Source: a virus
Direction: 5' to 3' (one strand)
Virus record (IMG/VR): IMGVR_UViG_3300048443_000082
Span: 1-38,654 of that record
DNA: 38,654 nt
The position numbers and the translations under genes were made by a program. Positions within the stretch are counted from its first letter, which is position 1, and each line of letters starts with the position of its first letter. Positions 7,836-13,377 of this stretch are shown one piece after another. The notes beneath the pieces were generated by a model that searched no databases, was not told the origin of the DNA, and saw only the letters and a program-made list of their open reading frames with translations.

Positions 7836-8612
7836 TTATTCCCCGCGCCGCCTTTCGGCTATCAAAAATCCCACCACCGCTATCATAAACAGCACGGCCA
7901 TGCCTTGCTGCAGACCATCCCACACGATAAAAAAATCAAAATGATCATGCTCTACGATATAAGGCCAGATGGCCCCGTCAAAGGGGATACCATTTACCGC
8001 CGCGTATACATCCCCCCATATCGCAAAAAACGCATCCACAATGATGGAAGCAGAGGCAAACGAGCAGCAGAATAAAACGAAATTGGTGGTTTTCATGGTC
8101 ATCATAACGCGGGCCATGCGTTGTTGTAGCGCCCCATTTTCCCGAAAAAACACCAGGCTTTTTTCAATGGCATTAAAGGCCGCAGCGGGCAGCAGACCGT
8201 TTTGATGCAATCGCCTGCAGGGCGAGCCAATCAGGTTTAGGTATTTGTCTTGTATGTAGCAGTGCGGCCCGACCCATTCGACAAATTTTACCGTTAACCA
8301 GGTCCGGCCATAACAGTAGAGAATAACCGGCAGGCTGGCGATAACGTCAGACCACAACGCCAGGTAAGGGCTGATCCCCGCCAGATTCGGGAACAGCACC
8401 AGGTAAAATAAGGCATAGTAAAGCAGCATCAGCATGGTGTATTCCAGCACCATGCGTTTGTTGTTTCGGTCTTTAAAGTACAGCCCGCCCACACACAGCG
8501 TCATTACAAAAGAAAAGCTAACGACTTCATAAACGGTGTTTAACCCGCCGCCCCCGGTTAAGTTAAATACGCCTAATTTAAACAGGCTAAAGCCTATCAA
8601 TCCCAGCGCCAA
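7836..8612 (-). CDS. Polytopic membrane protein, possibly frameshifted at its start
   Basis: About 258 aa from a TTG at 8612. Around six hydrophobic spans are visible: residues ~1-20, 27-47, 54-78, 80-102, 175-205 and 228-253. A soluble, basic loop lies between spans 4 and 5. The last residues are Arg-rich. No family is recognised. The gene follows the XRE regulator on the same strand and is probably co-transcribed with it. The only nearby ATG (8658) is out of frame by one; deleting one 7-bp repeat unit at 8631-8651 would restore it, giving an N-terminus MTPSHITRLTVKPLALG. It could be a membrane sensor for the regulator or a superinfection-exclusion protein; neither is shown. Confidence 0.6.
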   Translation of the reverse strand: MALGLIGFSLFKLGVFNLTGGGGLNTVYEVVSFSFVMTLCVGGLYFKDRNNKRMVLEYTMLMLLYYALFYLVLFPNLAGISPYLALWSDVIASLPVILYCYGRTWLTVKFVEWVGPHCYIQDKYLNLIGSPCRRLHQNGLLPAAAFNAIEKSLVFFRENGALQQRMARVMMTMKTTNFVLFCCSFASASIIVDAFFAIWGDVYAAVNGIPFDGAIWPYIVEHDHFDFFIVWDGLQQGMAVLFMIAVVGFLIAERRRGE

Positions 8613-8630
8613 CGGTTTGACCGTCAGCCG

Positions 8631-8651
8631 TGTAATGTGTAATGTGTGATG
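8631..8651. repeat. 7-bp tandem repeat at the membrane-protein start
   Basis: Plus strand: TGTAATG at 8631-8637 and 8638-8644, then the variant TGTGATG at 8645-8651. Because 7 is not a multiple of 3, gain or loss of one unit changes the frame joining the ATG at 8658 to the membrane protein. Confidence 0.8.
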
Positions 8652-8668
8652 GGGTCATAATTGCACTT

Positions 8669-8971
8669 TTATTTTAAGTATTTTGCAAGTGATGAAAAGA
8701 TGCGCTGAATGGCTGACTCTGACGGGCTGTTTTGACCGTTGAGCATGTAGCCATTCACCAGGACATTTTGCAGCGCCAGCCACTTTTCCAACGGTATCGA
8801 GCGTTCGCCGCTTTCGTACCGTTGCAACGTCCTGGGCGAAATGTTCGCGTTATGCGCTGCTTCTTCCTGGCTGATGCCTAACCGCTCCCTGGTTTCTTTT
8901 AAATCAGTTGCAATACTTGCCCGGCTGATACCTTGCCAGGCGATGGGCTTTTTATTGCCGGATGTAAACAT
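8669..8971 (-). CDS. XRE-family transcriptional regulator
   Basis: A 100-aa protein with a classical helix-turn-helix at about residues 24-64: LKETRERLGISQEEAAHNANISPRTLQRYESGERSIP. The C-terminal ~35 residues are a helical extension with no obvious ligand domain. It is divergent from the 61-aa gene at 9296. The 10-mer TGGATATATA lies 3 bases before its ATG and again, in the other orientation, upstream of the divergent gene, which suggests autoregulation. Its promoter also carries a CI-type operator. It resembles the regulator half of regulator plus small-protein induction modules. Confidence 0.8.
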   Translation of the reverse strand: MFTSGNKKPIAWQGISRASIATDLKETRERLGISQEEAAHNANISPRTLQRYESGERSIPLEKWLALQNVLVNGYMLNGQNSPSESAIQRIFSSLAKYLK

Positions 8972-8974
8972 TGA

Positions 8975-8984
8975 TATATATCCA
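8975..8984 (-). promoter_or_regulatory. TGGATATATA box at the regulator start
   Basis: The minus strand reads TGGATATATA ending 3 bases before the XRE ATG, preceded by CTGTATA, so it also looks like half a LexA box. The same 10-mer is at 9248-9257 on the plus strand. Either XRE or LexA could bind. Confidence 0.4.
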
Positions 8985-9004
8985 TATACAGCATGGGGGC
9001 AGGA

Positions 9005-9032
9005 TTTTTACACCAGTGGTGTAAGAGATCAA
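9005..9032 (-). promoter_or_regulatory. Promoter of the XRE-membrane protein operon with embedded operator
   Basis: Minus strand: -35 TTGATC (9027-9032), 16-bp spacer, -10 TAAAAA (9005-9010). A perfect 17-bp palindrome TTACACCAGTGGTGTAA (9008-9024) fills the spacer and fits the ACAC-N5-GTGT operator family found near the repressor, rep and parA. Confidence 0.5.
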
Positions 9033-9057
9033 TAAAAATACGATTCAGTTATAAAAG

Positions 9058-9084
9058 GGTATACGCATTGTTCTATCGCATACC
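9058..9084. promoter_or_regulatory. Imperfect dyad in the divergent intergenic region
   Basis: GGTATACGC and CGCATACC are arranged as near inverted repeats around 10 bases. Together with the LexA-like box these are the only organised elements I see in the 324-base gap between 8972 and 9295. Confidence 0.3.
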
Positions 9085-9244
9085 TATTAAGCGGCGCAAA
9101 TCAGGGGGATACGACCGTTTGGACGTTCCGCCCGCCGCCGCGCTCTGGCTAAATAGCGGGGGTGTTCAGGGGGGCTGAACCCGAGGCAAAAAACATTTAA
9201 TAAAACGCTGGCAATTAGCAAATCAATCATTAAGATTATTTTCA

Positions 9245-9260
9245 CTGTGGATATATACAG
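9245..9260. promoter_or_regulatory. LexA (SOS) box
   Basis: CTGTGGATATATACAG matches the gammaproteobacterial LexA consensus CTGT-N8-ACAG with an AT-rich centre. It lies 36 bases upstream of the 61-aa gene, next to a -35-like TTTTCA at 9239-9244, where bound LexA would block transcription. DNA damage should then switch this gene on. Confidence 0.65.
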
Positions 9261-9295
9261 TTAATTAGATTGGTTTTTTTGGGGAGTAAATAAAT

Positions 9296-9481
9296 TTGAC
9301 CGACAGCAGCATGATCATACATGATAATCCTGAAGACGGGATCGACAGCATGATAGAAGGATGTGAGCTTTTATTGTCTATCGAAGGCCCGGCGGCGCTA
9401 GATGGCGGCCTGCTATTGCTTTTGCGTGTTATGCGCGAGCAAGGCGTAAGCATTCGTAACACCCTGGCGGCGAAAAAGTAG
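9296..9481 (+). CDS. 61-aa acidic protein under a LexA box; candidate antirepressor
   Basis: TTG start with GGGGAG 9 bases upstream (an ATG at 9311 is an alternative). The protein is acidic at its N-terminus (MTDSS..DNPEDGIDSMIEG) and amphipathic or hydrophobic in the middle (GGLLLLLRVMREQGVSI); no domain is recognised. It is the first gene behind the LexA box and is divergent from the XRE regulator. Because the phage's CI cannot self-cleave, a small SOS-induced protein that inactivates CI is expected somewhere, and this gene has the right size, control and place. Phage 186 Tum and VP882 Qtip are functional analogies, not detected homologues. Confidence 0.55.
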   Translation: MTDSSMIIHDNPEDGIDSMIEGCELLLSIEGPAALDGGLLLLLRVMREQGVSIRNTLAAKK

Positions 9482-9503
9482 AGCGAAAAAAACAAGAAAA
9501 GTT

Positions 9504-9532
9504 TTGAGGTTATTACACGTTTAGTGTTAAAT
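9504..9532 (+). promoter_or_regulatory. rep promoter with CI-type operator in its spacer
   Basis: -35 TTGAGG (9504-9509), 17-bp spacer, -10 TTAAAT (9527-9532). The operator ACACGTTTAGTGT (9515-9527) lies in the spacer. It faces the rep gene across a leader of about 290 bases. Confidence 0.55.
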
Positions 9533-9545
9533 TAGAATCACTAAG

Positions 9546-9562
9546 ACGGCAACCGCCGTTTT
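9546..9562 (+). terminator. Short hairpin in the rep leader (possible attenuator)
   Basis: ACGGC / GCCGT stem with a 4-nt loop, followed by TTTT, just downstream of the rep promoter. It is too short for a confident full terminator. Confidence 0.35.
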
Positions 9563-9572
9563 GAAGGAACAA

Positions 9573-9597
9573 TAATACCAGGCAAGTAATACCAGGC
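9573..9597 (+). repeat. Direct repeat TAATACCAGGC (two copies; third at 14743)
   Basis: TAATACCAGGC occurs at 9573-9583 and 9587-9597, spaced 14 bases, and again at 14743-14753 beside the terminator of the parA-side operon. It could be a protein-binding or recombination site; nothing decides between these. Confidence 0.4.
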
Positions 9598-9604
9598 GTC
9601 AGAA

Positions 9605-9731
9605 AGAAAAAAACCCCAAGGTGACAGCCTTGAGGTTCTTTAAATCGGAAATTGAAAAGCAAATCTTAATTTACTAATAATCCCCAGCAAAAGTGATTGT
9701 TAGTCTACATTAGCTTTATCCGGTTTCGCAA
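9605..9731 (-). ncRNA. Candidate countertranscript RNA in the rep leader
   Basis: On the minus strand a stem (AACCTCAAGG / CCTTGGGGTT, plus positions 9612-9637, one mismatch) is followed by a long T tract (A tract at 9605-9613 on plus), so a minus-strand terminator lies inside the rep leader with no minus-strand protein gene to serve. A minus-strand promoter-like pair TTGCGA (9726-9731) and TAGACT (9702-9707), spacer 18, would give an RNA of about 90 nt complementary to the leader. Antisense RNAs in this place control rep translation in many plasmids. Not tested. Confidence 0.4.
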
Positions 9732-9828
9732 GGGTTTTGCCTAAAAAATCGGATTACAATATGACTAATAATTTTTTGCCTGGCACAATGCCGGGTTACG
9801 CGCCCCATACACTAACCGGGGGTGTGCT

Positions 9829-10566
9829 TTGATTACTCGCATCCCGGCCCACAAACGCGGCCTGCAGGACAAAATCTTTGTCCATGAGTCTGCCACCCGT
9901 GAATTTACCCCGACAGCGGGGCTTATCTTTGGTTTCCTGGCGTTTTCTATCTGCAAGCATGGTAAGGCCACGCATTCTAAATCGACCCTGGCCCGGCGCA
10001 TTCACTGCGAACGGCGCACGGTTCAGCGTAACATCAAAAAGTTGGTGGATGCGGGCTGGCTGCAAGAGCAGGAAGGCAGCACCCCCAGTAAGAATGTTTT
10101 CATCTTTGGCGAGCAGTGCCCCGAGCAAGTGATCCGCTCCTACCGGGCCATTATCCAGCGAAAAGGCAAGCAACGCGACGACGGCTTTTTAATTGGCGTT
10201 GAGATTGCCGGATATGACCAGATAGACAAAGACGACATCAACCGCAAAAAAGCAGCACAGTGGCGCACCCTGGCGTATGTCAAAGCGTTGCTGGCCTACC
10301 GTAGCGCCTCCCATGCTTTACGTAATAATAAGCAAGCCCGTGCCAAGTACAAAAACCTGACCCACTTAGCCAATCATTTAAACGTGTGCCTGAAAACGGC
10401 CGCCCGTTACCTGCGCATCTTAAAAAGCGCGGGCCAGCTTAAAGGTGTGGTGTACGATAGGGGCCTGTGTATCGACCCTGACGGGGCTTTGTTTAACCAG
10501 GTGCTGGCTATCTATAACAGACTGCAAAAGCTGCAGTATGTAGAGCAGTACGACCCGGTTTATTAA
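9829..10566 (+). CDS. Putative replication initiator with two winged-helix domains
   Basis: A 245-aa protein from a TTG start preceded by GGGGGTG. Residues ~25-90 form an HTH_36-type winged helix (KSTLARRIHCERRTVQRNIKKLVDAGWL). Residues ~165-215 form a second HTH (THLANHLNVCLKTAARYLRILKSAGQL). Two related DNA-binding domains and an adjacent downstream origin with iteron-like repeats and a DnaA box are typical of iteron plasmid initiators, though I cannot assign a specific Rep family. The long regulated leader also fits rep control. It could instead be a phage replication regulator. Confidence 0.6.
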   Translation: MITRIPAHKRGLQDKIFVHESATREFTPTAGLIFGFLAFSICKHGKATHSKSTLARRIHCERRTVQRNIKKLVDAGWLQEQEGSTPSKNVFIFGEQCPEQVIRSYRAIIQRKGKQRDDGFLIGVEIAGYDQIDKDDINRKKAAQWRTLAYVKALLAYRSASHALRNNKQARAKYKNLTHLANHLNVCLKTAARYLRILKSAGQLKGVVYDRGLCIDPDGALFNQVLAIYNRLQKLQYVEQYDPVY

Positions 10567-10726
10567 CCTACCTTCCACTTTCATTTTATTACTGGGCATG
10601 ACCCAGACTTTGGCGTGCCTAAAATTCGTAAAGCACTGTTTTAAGTGGTAAAATAGCAAAATTCGGCCCGCTTTCCCCTCTAGTTTTCCACCCATCTTTC
10701 TATATAAAACGCATTTTTCACCATCC

Positions 10727-10736
10727 TTGTGGATAA
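10727..10736 (-). promoter_or_regulatory. DnaA box
   Basis: TTGTGGATAA; the minus strand reads TTATCCACAA, which contains the consensus DnaA 9-mer TTATCCACA without mismatch. Confidence 0.7.
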
Positions 10737-10769
10737 ACTCCGGCCCCTCTTAGTAAAGATGAGAATTTA

Positions 10770-10831
10770 TGACGCACCCCACCCAATATATTGACGCACC
10801 TTTACCCTATCAGTGAGATATTTTGACGCAC
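10770..10831 (+). repeat. Iteron-like direct repeats TGACGCAC(C)
   Basis: TGACGCACC at 10770-10778 and 10792-10800 (22 bases apart, about two helical turns) and TGACGCAC at 10824-10831 (32 bases further, about three turns). Each is preceded by an AT-rich TTAT, TATT or TTTT stretch. Spacing by whole turns puts them on one face of the helix, as for Rep-binding iterons. Confidence 0.65.
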
Positions 10832-10878
10832 ATAAAGAGTCTTAGCAGAAAAGAGTAAATAATATATAGGTGTACCAC

Positions 10879-10982
10879 GGCCTGCGGCCATAAATGCCTT
10901 GCCCCTTATGACGGCCCTAAAGGGCCTGGGGCAAGAACAATGAAAAGAGGCGTCGCCAAGGGCCGCCTAAGCGGCCTGCGAC
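10879..10982 (+). other. Cluster of three strong stem-loops
   Basis: Hairpin 1: GGCC/GGCC at 10879-10889. Hairpin 2: CTTGCCCC (10898-10905) with GGGGCAAG (10928-10935) around an inner GGCCC/GGGCC. Hairpin 3: GTCGC and GGCCGC (10952-10966) with GCGGCC and GCGAC (10971-10982). With the terminator at 11167 they suggest a structured RNA next to the origin: a primer, a regulatory leader or an antisense-type RNA. Confidence 0.5.
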
Positions 10983-11162
10983 CAATCCGCGTAACCTAAC
11001 CTTACCCAATATGCATAAACGCCATAGAAACAAGCCACGTTCCTTTAAGAGCGGTTTAGCAGGGCGCGGATGAGCAACTTTCGTACCTGGTACACCATAT
11101 CGCCTTTGAGCGTATCAAATTCTATGACATCGCAGGTTTATCATGCGCTTACTCGCGCATAA
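10940..11162 (+). other. Three consecutive very short ORFs in the structured transcript
   Basis: 10940-10999 (19 aa, begins MKRGVAKGRL), 11011-11073 (20 aa, very basic, begins MHKRHRNKPRSF) and 11070-11162 (30 aa, begins MSNFRTWYTISPL). The last two overlap by ATGA and end just before the terminator. They may be leader peptides whose translation sets RNA folding. Shine-Dalgarno sites are poor, so expression is doubtful. Confidence 0.3.
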
Positions 11163-11166
11163 CTGT

Positions 11167-11186
11167 GGGCCTTCGGCCCGTTTTTT
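11167..11186 (+). terminator. Strong terminator after the structured region
   Basis: GGGCC-TTC-GGCCC followed by GTTTTTTATTTTTT. A further stem ATGCGC/GCGCAT lies just before it at 11143-11160. It ends a plus-strand transcript that has no long coding gene. Confidence 0.8.
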
Positions 11187-11237
11187 ATTTTTTAAAAGCA
11201 CCGGCTACAATGCCGGTACGATATAACGAGAACTTAC

Positions 11238-11351
11238 ATGGCATGTTTTAACCAGGGCAATGTTAGCCAGGAAGGGATAAAGGCCCTTACCACTAACACC
11301 GGTTATGTTAACTGGCAGCGCCTGGCCAGGGGCCGGTATGTCGCGCTTTAA
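11238..11351 (+). CDS. Small ORF overlapping the Rmf-like gene (37 aa)
   Basis: ATG to TAA, beginning MACFNQGNVSQEGIKALTTN. It overlaps the next gene's start by 14 bases, which would permit coupled translation. The Shine-Dalgarno (ACGAG) is weak and no family is recognised. Confidence 0.3.
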   Translation: MACFNQGNVSQEGIKALTTNTGYVNWQRLARGRYVAL

Positions 11352-11583
11352 TCAGTCCGCCCCCTATCGCAAAGGCTACGCCGCCGCCGAGCAGGGCCGC
11401 AGCCTGGATGCTTGCCGGTTCCGTGTGACGGCCAGGCGGATAGAATGGGTCCGGGGATATCACCAGGCAAAAGCGGATATGGACTTGACCCTGGCCCGGC
11501 ACCGAATAGAACGCCCGCCCGATGATCTGGCCCGCCAGGTCATAGCCCTGGATAAATTACGTAAAGTGATTACCGGTAATTAA
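11338..11583 (+). CDS. Ribosome modulation factor-like small protein
   Basis: An 81-aa protein. Residues 7-50 follow the Rmf family pattern (basic start, GY.A...GRS...C.........W..G...A..D): here APYRKGYAAAEQGRSLDACRF then RRIEWVRGYHQAKAD. Rmf dimerises 70S ribosomes in stationary phase; the related CrpP family has also been linked to other activities. The C-terminal 30 residues are extra. A phage copy could act on host ribosomes or RNA; function here is inferred from the pattern only. Confidence 0.55.
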   Translation: MSRFNQSAPYRKGYAAAEQGRSLDACRFRVTARRIEWVRGYHQAKADMDLTLARHRIERPPDDLARQVIALDKLRKVITGN

Positions 11584-11585
11584 AT

Positions 11586-11608
11586 ATTTATTTCATTATT
11601 TCTTTATC
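11586..11608. repeat. 23-bp AT-rich repeat, copy 1
   Basis: Identical over 23 bases to 16703-16725. It contains TTATTTCTTTAT, the complement of the dispersed 12-mer ATAAAGAAATAA. It lies just upstream of the promoter at 11615. Confidence 0.7.
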
Positions 11609-11614
11609 TAAGGG

Positions 11615-11643
11615 TTGACGGGTAGGCTCAATGAGCCTATTAT
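11615..11643 (+). promoter_or_regulatory. Promoter with 17-bp palindromic operator, copy 1
   Basis: -35 TTGACG (11615-11620), exact 17-bp spacer, -10 TATTAT (11638-11643). The perfect palindrome TAGGCTCAATGAGCCTA (11623-11639) sits between the boxes. An identical palindrome and -10 with the same geometry are at 13280-13308. Confidence 0.75.
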
Positions 11644-11694
11644 CATCATCAACGGCCGGGCACACCGCCAGGGCCATAAACCGGAAGCTATCCT

Positions 11695-12096
11695 ATGTAT
11701 ACCACTGTTAGAAAAAACGCCCACAAAAAAATCGCCGCGCTACTGAATGACGCAAAAGCCATTATCCTTACTACGTCGAAATCCCGCGTGGATGACAGTT
11801 ACGACAGCAGCCACCGTTATGCTGACGCCCAGGAGGTTATGGCCTGGTTAAGCGATGACTATAATTACCCTGACGCCAAACTGTATATAGATGACAAAGG
11901 CACCTTTCATGTGGGCGGCCCGTATTCTTTTTGTGATCAGTTCAAAGCGGTTATGACAGATGACGAACTGGCCGAGCATCAAACCTGGTACAACTTGCCG
12001 CCCCTGGGTAATGCCCAGGAGCCTGCAGCCCCGGCCGAACCATTACCGGCCAATGTGGTTAGCCTATGTGATTATCGCAATCAGAAAGCCAGCTAA
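11695..12096 (+). CDS. Hypothetical protein (133 aa)
   Basis: Not recognised. Basic N-terminus (MYTTVRKNAHKKIAALL), a middle with many Asp and Tyr (YADAQEVMAWLSDDYNYPDAKLY), a Pro/Ala linker and a C-terminal NVVSLCDYRN motif. Short VVSL.DYR tails of this kind occur at the ends of some phage proteins. It is the only gene between the palindromic promoter and a strong terminator, so it forms a single-gene unit. Confidence 0.6.
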   Translation: MYTTVRKNAHKKIAALLNDAKAIILTTSKSRVDDSYDSSHRYADAQEVMAWLSDDYNYPDAKLYIDDKGTFHVGGPYSFCDQFKAVMTDDELAEHQTWYNLPPLGNAQEPAAPAEPLPANVVSLCDYRNQKAS

Positions 12097-12114
12097 CCCG
12101 CCACCCTAAACCGT

Positions 12115-12141
12115 AGCCCGCCAGAGTGCGGGCTTTTTTTT
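12115..12141 (+). terminator. Terminator after the 133-aa gene
   Basis: AGCCCGC / GCGGGCT stem with a 6-nt loop and eight T. Almost the same hairpin recurs at 33066-33089. Confidence 0.9.
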
Positions 12142-12172
12142 GCCTGGAACTAAAATAAAGATTGTTAATTAA

Positions 12173-12204
12173 TTAATTAATTAGTAAATTAACTAATTAA
12201 TTAA
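12173..12204. promoter_or_regulatory. AT-only inverted repeat upstream of the KfrA-like gene
   Basis: TTAATTAATTAGT (12173-12185) and ACTAATTAATTAA (12192-12204) form a perfect 13-bp inverted repeat around AAATTA, ending 18 bases before the ATG. KfrA proteins repress their own promoters through AT-rich repeats, so this is the likely operator. Confidence 0.55.
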
Positions 12205-12222
12205 CTAATGAAAGGGTAAGTA

Positions 12223-13251
12223 ATGGAACAGCCAGCAAAAGTAGGTCGCAAAGGTATTGACGAAAGCCTGTATAGCGAACAAATCACAAAATGGTTAAAC
12301 GACGGGTTAAGCCTGGATGATATCAGCGCCACATCATTACAAAAGGCGGTGGGCGGTCAATATAAAAAAGCCGTTTCGGCCCTGGACCGCTTCAAAGAAG
12401 CCTACGAAGCCAAAGCCCTGGCCGATGTCCCGCCCATCCCCCAGGCGGTGACCGAGGAATTAACCGCGTATGCGGCCAAGCTGTGGCGGGAAGTGAACCA
12501 GGCGACCCACGATAAAATCGCAGAAGTTCAAGCCGCCGCCCAGGCAGAGGTGGACGCCGCGACCGCTCGCCATGCTGAAAGCCTGAATATGATTGAGTCT
12601 TTAGAAACTGACCTGGAAAAAGCCGAAGAAAACAACGCGGATCTGGTCCAGAGTATGAAGGCAACAGAAAGCCGTTTAGTGGCCAAGTCCGAAAGCGCGG
12701 CGGCCCTGCAGTCAGATAAACACCACCTGGCCCAGCAGCTAGATAGCTTGCGTAATGAGTTGGAGCAGGCGCGCACGGAAAACAAGGCCATTGAAACCGC
12801 CCGTCAGTCATTGTCTGAACAACTGGGTATCGAGCGCGCCAGTACGCAATCCTTAACCGAGCAAGTCAAAGAAGCCCGGCAACGTATTGAATCCTTAACC
12901 GGTGACCTGGCGCAGTGTCGCCAGGATAGTGAGGCCACAAAAGCCCGACTGGATCAGGAAGCGGCAAACAGTCGCGAACTGGCCGAGCGCCTGCAGGCGG
13001 CACAAAGTGAATTAGCGCAGGAACGGGCCGACCACCGCCGCGCGAAATCGGATTACACCACTTGCCTGGCGGCCGCGTCTAAAAATGCCGAACAGGTGAC
13101 ATCATTAACAGAGCAATGCGCGACGCTTAAAGCGGATATGGGCAGCCTGGCCGCAACGAATGAGCAATACAAAGAGCGCTATCAGGCAGCGGAGAAAACC
13201 GCCGCCGGGCTGCAAAAAGACTTATTAGCCCTGGCCAAAAAACAAAAATAA
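12223..13251 (+). CDS. KfrA-like DNA-binding coiled-coil protein
   Basis: A 342-aa protein. Residues ~8-75 match the KfrA N-terminal DNA-binding domain (GRKGIDESLYSEQITKWLNDG, then SLQKAVGGQYKKAVSALDRF). Residues ~85-335 are continuous heptad-rich coiled coil, rich in Ala, Glu, Gln and Arg. KfrA is a plasmid protein known from IncP plasmids that forms filament-like assemblies and aids stable inheritance. Its presence supports extrachromosomal maintenance. GGGTAAG lies upstream of the ATG. Start chosen to include the full DNA-binding domain. Confidence 0.82.
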   Translation: MEQPAKVGRKGIDESLYSEQITKWLNDGLSLDDISATSLQKAVGGQYKKAVSALDRFKEAYEAKALADVPPIPQAVTEELTAYAAKLWREVNQATHDKIAEVQAAAQAEVDAATARHAESLNMIESLETDLEKAEENNADLVQSMKATESRLVAKSESAAALQSDKHHLAQQLDSLRNELEQARTENKAIETARQSLSEQLGIERASTQSLTEQVKEARQRIESLTGDLAQCRQDSEATKARLDQEAANSRELAERLQAAQSELAQERADHRRAKSDYTTCLAAASKNAEQVTSLTEQCATLKADMGSLAATNEQYKERYQAAEKTAAGLQKDLLALAKKQK

Positions 13252-13254
13252 AAA

Positions 13255-13271
13255 TAGGCACAAAAAGCCTA
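13255..13271. promoter_or_regulatory. Degenerate copy of the 17-bp operator
   Basis: TAGGCACAAAAAGCCTA keeps the TAGGC...GCCTA ends and the 17-bp length of the palindrome at 13288-13304. Its centre is 33 bases upstream, three helical turns, as for a second site bound cooperatively. Confidence 0.45.
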
Positions 13272-13279
13272 ATTAATGC

Positions 13280-13308
13280 TTGCTTAATAGGCTCAATGAG
13301 CCTATTAT
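13280..13308 (+). promoter_or_regulatory. Promoter with 17-bp palindromic operator, copy 2
   Basis: -35 TTGCTT (13280-13285), 17-bp spacer, -10 TATTAT (13303-13308), with the palindrome TAGGCTCAATGAGCCTA at 13288-13304 identical to the copy at 11623. It drives the small-gene operon that starts at 13378. The leader contains a CCGGAAGC shared with the other leader and a CCCCTGGAGGGG hairpin. Confidence 0.75.
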
Positions 13309-13377
13309 ATATTTGTGGTCGGCACCGGAAGCCCGCCACCCCTGGAGGGGCAGAGTCGCCGCCACGGAGATTCCAGG

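Larger units (their letters stand above)
10567..10869. other. Candidate origin of replication
   Basis: Non-coding stretch after rep. It contains an exact DnaA box (10727-10736), a second DnaA-like site (TTTTCCACC at 10684-10692), three TGACGCAC repeats (10770, 10792, 10824) and an AT-rich stretch at 10855-10868. This is the usual order of parts for an iteron origin. A small hairpin, CTGGG/CCCAG, is at 10592-10606. Confidence 0.6.

Noticed and set aside
10420-10695. Minus-strand ORF of 91 codons over the rep end and origin
   Set aside because: It overlaps the rep gene and the non-coding origin region, has no recognisable domain and no promoter-like sequence in the right place.
10570-11230. 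tRNA or CRISPR array in the origin region
   Set aside because: The stems do not form a cloverleaf and the repeats are too short and unevenly spaced for CRISPR.
12164-12210. AT-rich palindrome as a phage telomere
   Set aside because: It consists of short TTAATTA units, lies directly before the KfrA-like start and is far from the recombinase; an operator is simpler.
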